A DNA stretch of 64,000 nt from Clavelina lepadiformis (GCF_947623445.1 NC_135247.1:3040501-3104500); one strand, 5' to 3'. Counted from the stretch's first letter, positions 25,000 to 33,829 are shown. Numbers and translations are program-made. Notes: generated by a model from the letters alone, not told the origin.

Positions 25000-25080
25000 G
25001 TCTAGGCCACCAGCTGGCCAAACTGACGTCTAGGCCACCAGCTGGCCAGACTGACGTCTAGGCCACCAGCTGGCCAGACT
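25000..25080. repeat. Roughly 28-bp minisatellite, block 2
   Basis: Three units with the CCAGCTGGCCAGACTG form; shorter than in block 1. Confidence 0.85.
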
Positions 25081-25256
25081 CACGTAAATCCTGAGTATTT
25101 AGGAAGCTGTAAAAAAAGTTGCAAAAGTTGAAAAAATTTGCCCTACTAATCACCTGTTCCTAATCCTAATCACTTACCTTATATAATATATATAGATATC
25201 TATATATAGATATAGTCATAAGTAAAACTAAAATTTCTGATTTTCTTCACGTTTAA

Positions 25257-25712
25257 GGGGTCACTTTCCAATAAAACGACAATTTTATGCCGGCAACACA
25301 GTGATTGTGACCGTGTTGCACTCAATGCGTCATATTAAAAAAAGTAAAAATTTTCCGGTCCAATGCGCATGTGACGTCGATGTGGAGTAGTTCGTCGTTA
25401 CTTTGACGACAGCTGGTTCCAGGTCTAGGCTAAGTTGTAAATTTTGTGTGGGTTTGAATTTTTGTTTTTTTGGAGTATTTGTCATAAATTGTTAAGCTAA
25501 AAACTTGTTGTAAAGTTTAGGCAATTGTTATAGAAAACTGAGTACATGGATTTTGTCCAAACTAAGACGGTAGACAGACATAACCTAGGTCCTAGGTCTT
25601 GTTGCAAGCCAAAATTCAGGGTAGGTTTATGATGTAGTTTTGCGTTGGTAGCTTCTTGATTTAATGTACTTTGCATTGAAAAGCCTATCTCTTTGAATTG
25701 GGACATGACCCC
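25257..25712. mobile_element. TTAA-flanked MITE, copy 3
   Basis: The 456-bp allele between intact TTAA sites at 25253-25256 and 25713-25716. Termini as in copy 1. Confidence 0.75.
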
Positions 25713-25816
25713 TTAAGCAAATAACAGAAGTTTACTTTAGTACTTAAAATTTAGTTGAAACTAGCTTATAGTTAATACACTACAGAGACGTAGGCGTAGC
25801 TAGGTCTCGAAATCAG

Positions 25817-26013
25817 CTTGATTTTCATCTAGACTACGCTAGCTTGATTTTCATCTAGACTACGCTTGCTTGATTTTCATCTAGACTACGCTAGCTTGAT
25901 TTTCATCTAGACTACGCTAGCTTGATTTTCATCTAGACTACGCTAGCTTGATTTTCATCTAGACCACCCTAGCTAGATTTTTATCTAAAATTCGCTAGCT
26001 ACATTTTCATCTT
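25817..26013. repeat. 26-bp minisatellite, block 3
   Basis: About seven and a half units in the same order of variants as block 2, supporting common origin of these two blocks. Confidence 0.88.
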
Positions 26014-26124
26014 GTCAGATTTGAAAGTCAGGAGAAGGTTCCGGAAACACCGACATGGTGGAATCTATCTATAGTGATTCGAGAAAAGTGCCATTTTATT
26101 TATTTGCATTTCACATTAAGCACA

Positions 26125-26206
26125 GTTGTCGTGGCCGAGTGGTTAAGGCGACAAACTTGAAATCTGTTGGGCCCTGCCAGCGTAGGTTCGAATCCCGCCG
26201 ACAACG
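26125..26206 (+). tRNA. tRNA-Ser (UGA), cluster C1
   Basis: Loop CTTGAAA gives UGA. The anticodon stem ACAAA/TCTGT has an internal A-C mismatch not seen in the UGA copies at 30896 and 35173, so this copy may be weakened. T4 terminator present. Confidence 0.82.
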
Positions 26207-26283
26207 CAGATGTTACTTTTGCAATTTCATATGGATATTCGGAAATGTGGTATTTAAACTATTTCATCTATGTATTAAGCACA

Positions 26284-26365
26284 GTTGTCGTGGCCGAGTG
26301 GTTAAGGCGACAGACTCGAAATCTGTTGGGCCCTGCCAGTGTAGGTTCGAATCCCGCCGACAACG
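26284..26365 (+). tRNA. tRNA-Ser (CGA), cluster C2
   Basis: Variable arm ending CCAGT, T stem GTAGG/CCCGC, normal acceptor and anticodon arms, T4 terminator. Confidence 0.91.
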
Positions 26366-26442
26366 CAGATATTACTTTTGCAATTTCATATGGATATTCG
26401 GAAATGTGGTATTTTAACTATTTCATCTATGCATTAAGCACA

Positions 26443-26524
26443 GTTGTCGTGGCCGAGTGGTTAAGGCGACAGACTCGAAATCTGTTGGGCCCTGCCCGCG
26501 TAGGTTCGAATCCCGCCGACAACG
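26443..26524 (+). tRNA. tRNA-Ser (CGA), cluster C3
   Basis: Variable arm ending CCCGC, T stem GTAGG/CCCGC, T4 terminator; the most frequent CGA form in blocks 3 and 5. Confidence 0.92.
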
Positions 26525-26601
26525 CAGATATTACTTTTGCAATTTCATATGGATATTCGGAAATGTGTGATTTTAACTATTTCATCTATGCATTAAGCAC
26601 A

Positions 26602-26683
26602 GTTGTCGTGGCCGAGTGGTTAAGGCGACAGACTCGAAATCTGTTGGGCCCTGCCCGCGTAGGTTCGAATCCCGCCGACAACG
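26602..26683 (+). tRNA. tRNA-Ser (CGA), cluster C4, proximal terminator lost
   Basis: Body identical to C3, but the spacer reads ACTTTAGC, so the proximal T4 is reduced to T3. The next T4 lies at 26730-26733, predicting a longer 3' trailer. Confidence 0.91.
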
Positions 26684-26760
26684 CAGATATTACTTTAGCA
26701 ATTTCACATGGATATTCGGAAATGTGTCATTTTAACTATTTCATCTATGCATTAAGCACA

Positions 26761-26842
26761 GTCGTCGTGGCCGAGTGGTTAAGGCGACAGACTCGAAATC
26801 TGTTGGGCCCTGCCCGCGTAGGTTCGAATCCCGCCGACAACG
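26761..26842 (+). tRNA. tRNA-Ser (CGA), cluster C5
   Basis: The acceptor 5' strand is GTCGTCG, giving a C-A mismatch at the third pair. The rest matches C3. T4 terminator present. Confidence 0.85.
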
Positions 26843-26919
26843 CAGATATTACTTTTGCAATTTCACATGGATATTCGGAAATGTTTCATTTTAACTATTT
26901 CATCTATGCATTAAGCACA

Positions 26920-27001
26920 GTTGTCGTGGCCGAGTGGTTAAGGCGACAGACTCGAAATCTGTTGGGCCCTGCCCGCGTAGGTTCGAGTCCTGCCGACAAC
27001 G
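26920..27001 (+). tRNA. tRNA-Ser (CGA), cluster C6
   Basis: Paired T stem GTAGG/CCTGC with T loop TTCGAGT, as in B4. It is the penultimate gene of the block, where CCTGC copies tend to sit. Confidence 0.93.
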
Positions 27002-27078
27002 CCGATATTACTTTTACAATTTCATATGGATATTCGGAAATGTGGTATTTTAACTACTTCATCTATGCATTTAGCACA

Positions 27079-27160
27079 GTTGTCGTGGCCGAGTGGTTAA
27101 GGCGACAGACTAGAAATCTGCTGCGCTCTGCCCGCTTAGGTTCGAATCCTGCCGACAACG
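27079..27160 (+). tRNA. tRNA-Ser (AGA), cluster C7
   Basis: AGA form with an extra G-to-C change in the variable arm (CTGCGCTC for CTGGGCTC), shared only with the last gene of block 5. Block-end position. Confidence 0.84.
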
Positions 27161-27271
27161 CGGAATTGGAATCACGCTTCCATAAGTGATTTGCGAAAAG
27201 TGTGATTTTATCTATTTGCATGGAAATACTAAAGCAATAAAGTCAAGATGCGCAAAAAGCACGGGGTGGGT

Positions 27272-27349
27272 GGGACGGAACCCATAGCACAGTGGAAAAA
27301 CTGGGAAACGGCGACAGACAAGCTGCAGGTTCAAACCAGCGAGCCGCAG
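27272..27349 (+). repeat. tRNA-like element, copy 3
   Basis: A and B boxes intact. The sequence between them differs by one base from copy 2. Confidence 0.6.
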
Positions 27350-27386
27350 AGCGACGAGCCAACAACCGTTTGATGACCATTTGACT

Positions 27387-27640
27387 GTCTAGGCCACCAG
27401 CTGGCTAGACTGACTGTCTAGGCCACCAGCTGGCTAGACAGACTGTCTAGGCCACCAGCTGGCTAGACAGACTGTCTAGGCCACCAGCTGGCTAGACTGA
27501 CTGTCTAGGCCACCAGCTGGCTAGACTGACGTCTAGGCCACCAGCTGGCTTGACTGACGGCTAGGCCACCAGCTGGCTAGACTGACGGCTAGTTCACCAG
27601 CTGGCTAGACTGACGGCTAGTTCACCAGCCGGCTAGACTC
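27387..27640. repeat. Roughly 28-bp minisatellite, block 3 (longest)
   Basis: Nine to ten units, the longest stretch of this repeat. Units change from GACTGTCTAGG to GACGTCTAGG to GACGGCTAG from left to right, so variants are grouped. Confidence 0.9.
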
Positions 27641-27742
27641 ACGTAAATCCTGAGTATTTAGGAAGCTGCCGGAAGCTGTAAAAAAAGTTGCAAAAGTTGC
27701 AAAAACTTGCCCTACTAATCACCTGTTCCTAATCCTAATCAC

Positions 27743-28400
27743 TAGGGCAACCAGTTTTTTGACCTAAAAAGTTTAAATTTTGACCTTAAAATTTGCAAAT
27801 TTTGACCTCATTTTGACCTAAAAAGTTTATATTTTGACCTTATTTTGACCTAAAAAGTTTACAATTTTACATTATTTTGACCTAAAACGTTTAAATTTTG
27901 ACCTTATTTTGAAAAACGCTATACTGATAGTCTCTACACTGTCTACAGCAACTTTCTAATCTAAAGCTGCATTTAAAAATGACAAAATTCTTTTCTAGTG
28001 TTGACTTTTTTTTCGTTTCTGCGTATTAAGATTGACAACTTGCAGTTTCAAATGCAATGCTGTCACATCGTGACGTCACCAAACGCGCTGAAAATCCTTC
28101 CCTCTCTTTGTGTCTTTGGTTCTAAGTAAAATTTGCGGGACTGGAATTGTTTGCGGTACAAGAAAAGAGAAAAACGGAAGAATAATATTACAAAATTACA
28201 AGTTTAATAGATTTTGACCTAAAAAAAAGACCTAACGAAACAATTTGACCGTATTTTGACCTAACGTAACATTTTGACTTTATCTGACCTAATAACTTCT
28301 ATACCACACGTCGTACAAAGCTGAAATTTGTTTTGTGCTTGTTTCATAGCATTCTGAGCAGGTAAAAAAAAATTGACCATATTGACTTTTGGTTGCCCTA
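27743..28400. mobile_element. Non-autonomous hAT-type element with empty sibling sites
   Basis: 658 bp with inverted ends TAGGGCAACC and GGTTGCCCTA and an exact 8-bp target duplication CTAATCAC (27735-27742 and 28401-28408). The other blocks carry the uninterrupted site CCTAATCACTTACC, so the insertion postdates block duplication. Internal TTTTGACCTAAAAAGTTTA-type subterminal repeats recur near both ends. No transposase is seen. Confidence 0.9.
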
Positions 28401-28491
28401 CTAATCACTTACCTTATATAATATATATAGATATCTATATATAGATATAGTCATAAGTAAAACTAAAATTTCTGATTTTCTTCACGTTTAA

Positions 28492-28940
28492 GGGGTCACT
28501 TTCCAATAAAACGACAATTTTATGCCGGCAACACAGTGATTGTGACCGTGTTGCACTCAATGCGTCATATTAAAAAAAGTAAAAATTTTCCGGTCCAATG
28601 CGCATGTGACGTCGATGTGGAGTAGTTCGTCGTTACTTTGACGACAGCTGGTTCCAGGTCTAGGCTAAGTTGTAAATTTTGTGTGGGTTTGAATTTTTGT
28701 TTTTTTGGAGTATTTGTCATAAATTGTTAAGCTAAAAACTTGTTGTAAAGTTTAGGCAATTGTTATAGAAAACTGAGTAAATGGATTTTGTCCAAACTAA
28801 GACGGTAGACAGACATAACCTAGGTCTTGTTGCAAGCCAAAATTCAGGGTAGGTTTATGATGTAGTTTTGCGTTGGTAGCTTCTTGATTTAATGTACTTT
28901 GCATTGAAAAGCCTATCTCTTTGAATTGGGACATGACCCC
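28492..28940. mobile_element. TTAA-flanked MITE, copy 4
   Basis: The 449-bp allele, as in copies 1 and 7, bounded by TTAA on both sides. Confidence 0.75.
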
Positions 28941-29044
28941 TTAAGCAAATAACAGAAGTTTACTTTAGTACTTAAAATTTAGTTGAAACTAGCTTATAGT
29001 TAATACACTACAGAGACGTAGGCGTAGCTAGGTCTCGAAATCAG

Positions 29045-29215
29045 TTTGATTTTCATCTAGACTACGCTAGCTTGATTTTCATCTAGACTACGCTAGCTTG
29101 ATTTTCATCTAGACTAAGCTAGCTTGATTTTCATCTAGACTACGCTAGCTTGATTTTCATCTAGACTACGCTAGCTAGATTTTTATCTAGACTACGCTAG
29201 CTACATTTTCATCTT
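29045..29215. repeat. 26-bp minisatellite, block 4
   Basis: About six and a half units. The first unit starts TTTGATTTTC and one unit carries GACTAAGCTAG. Confidence 0.85.
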
Positions 29216-29324
29216 GTCAGATTTGAAAGTCAGGAGAAGGTTCCGGAAACACCGACATGATGGAATCTATCTAGTGATTCGAGAAAAGTGCCATATTATT
29301 TATTTGCATTTCACATTAAGCACA

Positions 29325-29406
29325 GTTGTCGTGGCCGAGTGGTTAAGGCGACAGACTCGAAATCTGTTGGGCCCTGCCAGCATAGGTTCGAATCCCGCCG
29401 ACAACG
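29325..29406 (+). tRNA. tRNA-Ser (CGA), cluster D1
   Basis: Variable arm CCAGC followed by T stem ATAGG/CCCGC, so both the first and third T-stem pairs are mismatched. Acceptor and anticodon arms are normal. T4 terminator present. Confidence 0.86.
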
Positions 29407-29483
29407 CAGATGTTACTTTTGCAATTTCATATGGATATTCGGAAATGTGGTATTTTAACTATTTCATCTATGTATTATGCACA

Positions 29484-29565
29484 GTTTTCGTGGCCGAGTG
29501 GTTAAGGCGACAGACTCGAAATCTGTTGGGCTCTGCCCGCTTAGGTTCGAATCCTGCCGACAACG
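29484..29565 (+). tRNA. tRNA-Ser (CGA), cluster D2, CGA/AGA recombinant
   Basis: The 5' half is B2-like (GTTTTCG acceptor, loop CTCGAAA, TCTGTT). The 3' half is AGA-like (GGGCTCTGCCCGCTTAGG, CCTGC). A crossover inside the gene therefore produced a CGA gene in the block-end position. The fourth acceptor pair is mismatched. Confidence 0.82.
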
Positions 29566-29676
29566 CGGAATTGGAATCACGCTTCCATAAGTGATTTGCG
29601 AAAAGTGTGATTTTATCTATTTGCATGGAAATACTAAAGTAATAAAGTCAAGATGCGCAAAAAGCACGGGGCGGGC

Positions 29677-29754
29677 GGGACGGAACCCATAGCACAGTGG
29701 AAAAACTGGAAAACGGCGACAGACAAGCTGCAGGTTCAAACCAGCGAGCCGCAG
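29677..29754 (+). repeat. tRNA-like element, copy 4
   Basis: Same as copy 2, including the GGGCGGGCGGG upstream motif; A and B boxes intact. Confidence 0.6.
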
Positions 29755-29791
29755 AGCGACGAGCCAACAACCGTTTGATGACCATTTGACT

Positions 29792-29848
29792 GTCTAGGCC
29801 ACCAGCTGGCCAGACTGACGTCTAGGCCACAAGCTGGCCAGACTGACG
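29792..29848. repeat. Roughly 28-bp minisatellite, block 4
   Basis: Only two units, the second with CACAAGCTGG in place of CACCAGCTGG. Confidence 0.82.
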
Positions 29849-30030
29849 TAAATCCTGAGTATTTAGGAAGCTGCCGGAAGCTGTAAAAAAAGTTGCAAAA
29901 GTTGCAAAAATTTGCCCTACTAATCACCTGTTCCTAATCCTAATCACTTACCTTATATAATATATATAGATATCTATATATAGATATAGTCATAAGTAAA
30001 ACTAAAATTTCTGATTTTCTTCACGTTTAA

Positions 30031-30486
30031 GGGGTCACTTTCCAATAAAACGACAATTTTATGCCGGCAACACAGTGATTGTGACCGTGTTGCACTCAAT
30101 GCGTCATATTAAAAAAAGTAAAAATTTTCCGGTCCAATGCGCATGTGACGTCGATGTGGAGTAGTTCGTCGTTACTTTGACGACAGCTGGTTCCAGGTCT
30201 AGGCTAAGTTGTAAATTTTGTGTGGGTTTGAATTTTTGTTTTTTTGGAGTATTTGTCATAAATTGTTAAGCTAAAAACTTGTTGTAAAGTTTAGGCAATT
30301 GTTATAGAAAACTGAGTACATGGATTTTGTCCAAACTAAGACGGTAGACAGACATAACCTAGGTCCTAGGTCTTGTTGCAAGCCAAAATTCAGGGTAGGT
30401 TTATGATGTAGTTTTGCGTTGGTAGCTTCTTGATTTAATGTACTTTGCATTGAAAAGCCTATCTCTTTGAATTGGGACATGACCCC
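30031..30486. mobile_element. TTAA-flanked MITE, copy 5
   Basis: The 456-bp allele between intact TTAA sites; nearly identical to copy 3. Confidence 0.75.
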
Positions 30487-30590
30487 TTAAGCAAATAACA
30501 GAAGTTTACTTTAGTACTTAAAATTTAGTTGAAACTAGCTTATAGTTAATACACTACAGAGACGTAGGCGTAGCTAGGTCTCGAAATCAG

Positions 30591-30787
30591 CTTGATTTTC
30601 ATCTAGACTACGCTAGCTTGATTTTCATCTAGACTACGCTTGCTTGATTTTCATCTAGACTACGCTAGCTTGATTTTCATCTAGACTACGCTAGCTTGAT
30701 TTTCATCTAGACTACGCTAGCTTGATTTTCATCTAGACCACCCTAGCTAGATTTTTTCTAAAATTCGCTAGCTACATTTTCATCTTG
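30591..30787. repeat. 26-bp minisatellite, block 5
   Basis: Variant order as in blocks 2 and 3, with a short deletion in the penultimate unit (GATTTTTTCTAAAATTCG). Confidence 0.87.
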
Positions 30788-30895
30788 TCAGATTTGAAAG
30801 TCAGGAGAAGGTTCCGGAAACACCGACATGGTGGAATCTATCTAGTGATTCGAGAAAAGTGCCATTTTATTTATTTGCATTTCACATTAAGCACA

Positions 30896-30977
30896 GTTGT
30901 CGTGGCCGAGTGGTTAAGGCGACAGACTTGAAATCTGTTGGGCCCTGCCAGCGTAGGTTCGAATCCCGCCGACAACG
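30896..30977 (+). tRNA. tRNA-Ser (UGA), cluster E1
   Basis: Loop CTTGAAA with an intact ACAGA/TCTGT stem. Variable arm CCAGC, T stem GTAGG/CCCGC, T4 terminator. First gene of the largest cluster. Confidence 0.91.
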
Positions 30978-31054
30978 CAGATGTTACTTTTGCAATTTCA
31001 TATGGATATTCGGAAATGTGGTATTTAAACTATTTCATCTATGTATTAAGCACA

Positions 31055-31136
31055 GTTGTCGTGGCCGAGTGGTTAAGGCGACAGACTCGAAAGCTGTTGG
31101 GCCCTGCCAGTGTAGGTTCGAATCCCGCCGACAACG
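31055..31136 (+). tRNA. tRNA-Ser (CGA), cluster E2
   Basis: The anticodon stem 3' strand is GCTGT, giving an A-G mismatch next to the loop. Variable arm CCAGT, T stem GTAGG/CCCGC. Probably weakened. Confidence 0.83.
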
Positions 31137-31213
31137 CAGATGTTACTTTTGCAATTTCATATGGATATTCAGAAATGTGGTATTTTAACTATTTCATCTA
31201 TGCATTAAGCATA

Positions 31214-31295
31214 GTTGTCGTGGCCGAGTGGTTAAGGCGACAGACTCGAAATCTGTTGGGCCCTGCCCGCGTAGGTTCGAATCCCGCCGACAACG
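31214..31295 (+). tRNA. tRNA-Ser (CGA), cluster E3
   Basis: Standard CCCGC/GTAGG form. Its 5' flank has the marker AAGCATA, which recurs at E7, E11, E13 and G3. T4 terminator present. Confidence 0.92.
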
Positions 31296-31372
31296 CAGAT
31301 ATTACTTTTGCAATTTCATATGGATATTCGGAAATGTGTGATTTTAACTATTTCATCTATGCATTAAGCACA

Positions 31373-31454
31373 GTTGTCGTGGCCGAGTGGTTAAGGCGAC
31401 AGACTCGAAATCTGTTGGGCCCTGCCCGCGCAGGTTCGAATCCCGCCGACAACG
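31373..31454 (+). tRNA. tRNA-Ser (CGA), cluster E4, T-stem C50 form
   Basis: T stem GCAGG/CCCGC: the second pair is C-G instead of the T-G wobble, while the A-C mismatch remains. The proximal T4 is lost (ACTTTAGC). Confidence 0.9.
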
Positions 31455-31531
31455 CAGATATTACTTTAGCAATTTCACATGGATATTCGGAAATGTGTGA
31501 TTTTAACTATTTCATCTATGCATTAAGCACA

Positions 31532-31613
31532 GTTGTCGTGGCCGAGTGGTTAAGGCGACAGACTCGAAATCTGTTGGGCCCTGCCCGCGCAGGTTCGAAT
31601 CCCGCCGACAACG
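31532..31613 (+). tRNA. tRNA-Ser (CGA), cluster E5
   Basis: Same body as E4. The downstream spacer reads TTCCTTTGG, so there is no proximal T4. Confidence 0.9.
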
Positions 31614-31690
31614 CAGATATTCCTTTGGCAATTTCACATGGATATTCGGAAATGTGTCATTTTAACTATTTCATCTATGCATTAAGCACA

Positions 31691-31772
31691 GTTGTCGTGG
31701 CCGAGTGGTTAAGGCGACAGACTCGAAATCTGTTGGGCCCTGCCCGCGCAGGTTCGAATCCCGCCGACAACG
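31691..31772 (+). tRNA. tRNA-Ser (CGA), cluster E6
   Basis: Same body as E4, with spacer ACTTTAGC (proximal T4 lost). Confidence 0.9.
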
Positions 31773-31849
31773 CAGATATTACTTTAGCAATTTCACATGG
31801 ATATTCGGAAATGTGTCATTTTAACTATTTCATCTATGCATTAAGCATA

Positions 31850-31931
31850 GTTGTCGTGGCCGAGTGGTTAAGGCGACAGACTCGAAATCTGTTGGGCCCT
31901 GCCCGCGTAGGTTCGAATCCCGCCGACAACG
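31850..31931 (+). tRNA. tRNA-Ser (CGA), cluster E7
   Basis: GTAGG/CCCGC form, with the AAGCATA flank marker and an intact T4. It lies exactly four units (636 bp) after E3. Confidence 0.92.
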
Positions 31932-32008
31932 CAGATATTACTTTTGCAATTTCATATGGATATTCGGAAATGTGGTATTTTAACTATTTCATCTATGCAT
32001 TAAGCACA

Positions 32009-32090
32009 GTTGTCGTGGCCGAGTGGTTAAGGCGACAGACTCGAAATCTGTTGGGCCCTGCCCGCGCAGGTTCGAATCCCGCCGACAACG
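32009..32090 (+). tRNA. tRNA-Ser (CGA), cluster E8
   Basis: GCAGG/CCCGC form with the TTCCTTTGG spacer, matching E5. No proximal T4. Confidence 0.9.
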
Positions 32091-32167
32091 CAGATATTCC
32101 TTTGGCAATTTCACATGGATATTCGGAAATGTGTCATTTTAACTATTTCATCTATGCATTAAGCACA

Positions 32168-32249
32168 GTTGTCGTGGCCGAGTGGTTAAGGCGACAGACT
32201 CGAAATCTGTTGGGCCCTGCCCGCGTAGGTTCGAATCCCGCCGACAACG
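32168..32249 (+). tRNA. tRNA-Ser (CGA), cluster E9
   Basis: GTAGG/CCCGC form. Downstream ACTTTAGC removes the proximal T4. Confidence 0.91.
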
Positions 32250-32326
32250 CAGATATTACTTTAGCAATTTCACATGGATATTCGGAAATGTTTCATTTTA
32301 ACTATTTCATCTATGCATTAAGCACA

Positions 32327-32408
32327 GTTGTCGTGGCCGAGTGGTTAAGGCGACAGACTCGAAATCTGTTGGGCCCTGCCCGCGCAGGTTCGAATCCCGC
32401 CGACAACG
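32327..32408 (+). tRNA. tRNA-Ser (CGA), cluster E10
   Basis: GCAGG/CCCGC form with spacer ACTTTAGC. E10 and its spacer match E6, four units earlier. Confidence 0.9.
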
Positions 32409-32485
32409 CAGATATTACTTTAGCAATTTCACATGGATATTCGGAAATGTGTCATTTTAACTATTTCATCTATGCATTAAGCATA

Positions 32486-32567
32486 GTTGTCGTGGCCGAG
32501 TGGTTAAGGCGACAGACTCGAAATCTGTTGGGCCCTGCCCGCGTAGGTTCGAATCCCGCCGACAACG
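32486..32567 (+). tRNA. tRNA-Ser (CGA), cluster E11
   Basis: GTAGG/CCCGC form with the AAGCATA marker, four units after E7. T4 intact. Confidence 0.92.
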
Positions 32568-32644
32568 CAGATATTACTTTTGCAATTTCATATGGATATT
32601 CGGAAATGTGGTATTTTAACTATTTCATCTATGCATTAAGCACA

Positions 32645-32726
32645 GTTGTCGTGGCCGAGTGGTTAAGGCGACAGACTCGAAATCTGTTGGGCCCTGCCAG
32701 TGTAGGTTCGAATCCCGCCGACAACG
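32645..32726 (+). tRNA. tRNA-Ser (CGA), cluster E12
   Basis: Variable arm CCAGT as in C2 and E2, with normal anticodon stem and T4. The following spacer has ATGTATGC for CTATGC. Confidence 0.91.
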
Positions 32727-32803
32727 CAGATGTTACTTTTGCAATTTCATATGGATATTCGGAAATGTGGTATTTTAACTATTTCATGTATGCATTAAGC
32801 ATA

Positions 32804-32885
32804 GTTGTCGTGGCCGAGTGGTTAAGGCGACAGACTCGAAATCTGTTGGGCCCTGCCCGCGTAGGTTCGAATCCCGCCGACAACG
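32804..32885 (+). tRNA. tRNA-Ser (CGA), cluster E13
   Basis: GTAGG/CCCGC form with AAGCATA marker and intact T4. It repeats the E3-type unit. Confidence 0.92.
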
Positions 32886-32962
32886 CAGATATTACTTTTG
32901 CAATTTCATATGGATATTCGGAAATGTGTGATTTTAACTATTTCATCTATGCATTAAGCACA

Positions 32963-33044
32963 GTTGTCGTGGCCGAGTGGTTAAGGCGACAGACTCGAAA
33001 TCTGTTGGGCCCTTCCCGCGCAGGTTCGAATTCCGCCGACAACG
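32963..33044 (+). tRNA. tRNA-Ser (CGA), cluster E14
   Basis: The variable arm has CCCTTCCCGC, and the T stem pairs GCAGG with TCCGC (G-T wobble at the loop-closing pair plus the A-C mismatch). Proximal T4 lost. Confidence 0.84.
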
Positions 33045-33121
33045 CAGATATTACTTTAGCAATTTCACATGGATATTCGGAAATGTGTCATTTTAACTAT
33101 TTCATCTATGCATTAAGCACA

Positions 33122-33203
33122 GTTGTCGTGGCCGAGTGGTTAAGGCGACAGACTCGAAATCTGTTGGGCCCTGCCCGTGTAGGTTCGAATCCCGTCGACA
33201 ACG
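33122..33203 (+). tRNA. tRNA-Ser (CGA), cluster E15
   Basis: Variable arm CCCGT; T stem GTAGG/CCCGT with a G-T pair at the base. The spacer reads ACATTTGC, so the proximal T4 is lost. Confidence 0.85.
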
Positions 33204-33280
33204 CAGATATTACATTTGCAATTTCATATGGATATTCGGAAATGTTTCATTTTAACTATTTCATCTATGCATTAAGCACA

Positions 33281-33362
33281 GTTGTCGTGGCCGAGTGGTT
33301 AAGGCGACAGACTCGAAATCTGTTGGGCCCTGCCCGCGTAGGTTCGATTCCTGCCGACAACG
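33281..33362 (+). tRNA. tRNA-Ser (CGA), cluster E16
   Basis: Paired T stem GTAGG/CCTGC but T loop TTCGATT, a B-box change. Penultimate position, as for C6. T4 intact. Confidence 0.89.
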
Positions 33363-33439
33363 CCGATATTACTTTTACAATTTCATATGGATATTCGGAA
33401 ATGTTTCATTTTAACTACTTCATCTATGCATTTAGCACA

Positions 33440-33521
33440 GTTGTCGTGGCCGAGTGGTTAAGGCGACAGACTCGAAATCTGCTGCGCTCTGCCCGCTTAG
33501 GTTCGAATCCTGCCGACAACG
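33440..33521 (+). tRNA. tRNA-Ser (CGA) on an AGA backbone, cluster E17
   Basis: All diagnostic positions are AGA-type (TCTGCTGCGCTCTGCCCGC, TTAGG, CCTGC) and the closest relative is C7 (AGA). The loop is CTCGAAA, so one base converts AGA to CGA. Block-end position. Confidence 0.84.
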
Positions 33522-33632
33522 CGGAATTGGAATCACGCTTCCATAAGTGATTTGCGAAAAGTGTGATTTTATCTATTTGCATGGAAATACTAAAGCAATA
33601 AAATCAAGATGCGCAAAAAGCACGGGGTGGGT

Positions 33633-33710
33633 GGGACGGAACCCATAGCACAGTGGAAAAACTGGAAAACGGCGACAGACAAGCTGCAGGTTCAAACCAG
33701 CGAGCCGCAG
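33633..33710 (+). repeat. tRNA-like element, copy 5
   Basis: A and B boxes intact, GGGTGGGTGGG upstream form as in copy 3. Confidence 0.6.
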
Positions 33711-33747
33711 AGCGACGAGCCAACAACCGTTTGATGACCATTTGACT

Positions 33748-33820
33748 GTCTAGGCCACCAGCTGGCTAGACTGACTGTCTAGGCCACCAGCTGGCTAGAC
33801 TGACTGTCTAGGCCACCAGC
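33748..33820. repeat. Roughly 28-bp minisatellite, block 5, broken by a tRNA segment
   Basis: Two and a half units that stop at GGCCACCAGC and continue directly as TTAAGCACA plus a tRNA gene. This junction marks an unequal recombination. Confidence 0.85.
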
Positions 33821-33829
33821 TTAAGCACA

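Noticed and set aside
30938-33550. 870-residue repeat protein with 53-residue units
   Set aside because: The frame runs through tRNA-Ser genes and spacers; conserved residues are translations of tRNA arms, and changes follow tRNA structure rather than codon position. The same applies to the frames at 21971-22669, 23945-24802, 26167-27189, 29214-29594 and 35338-35760.
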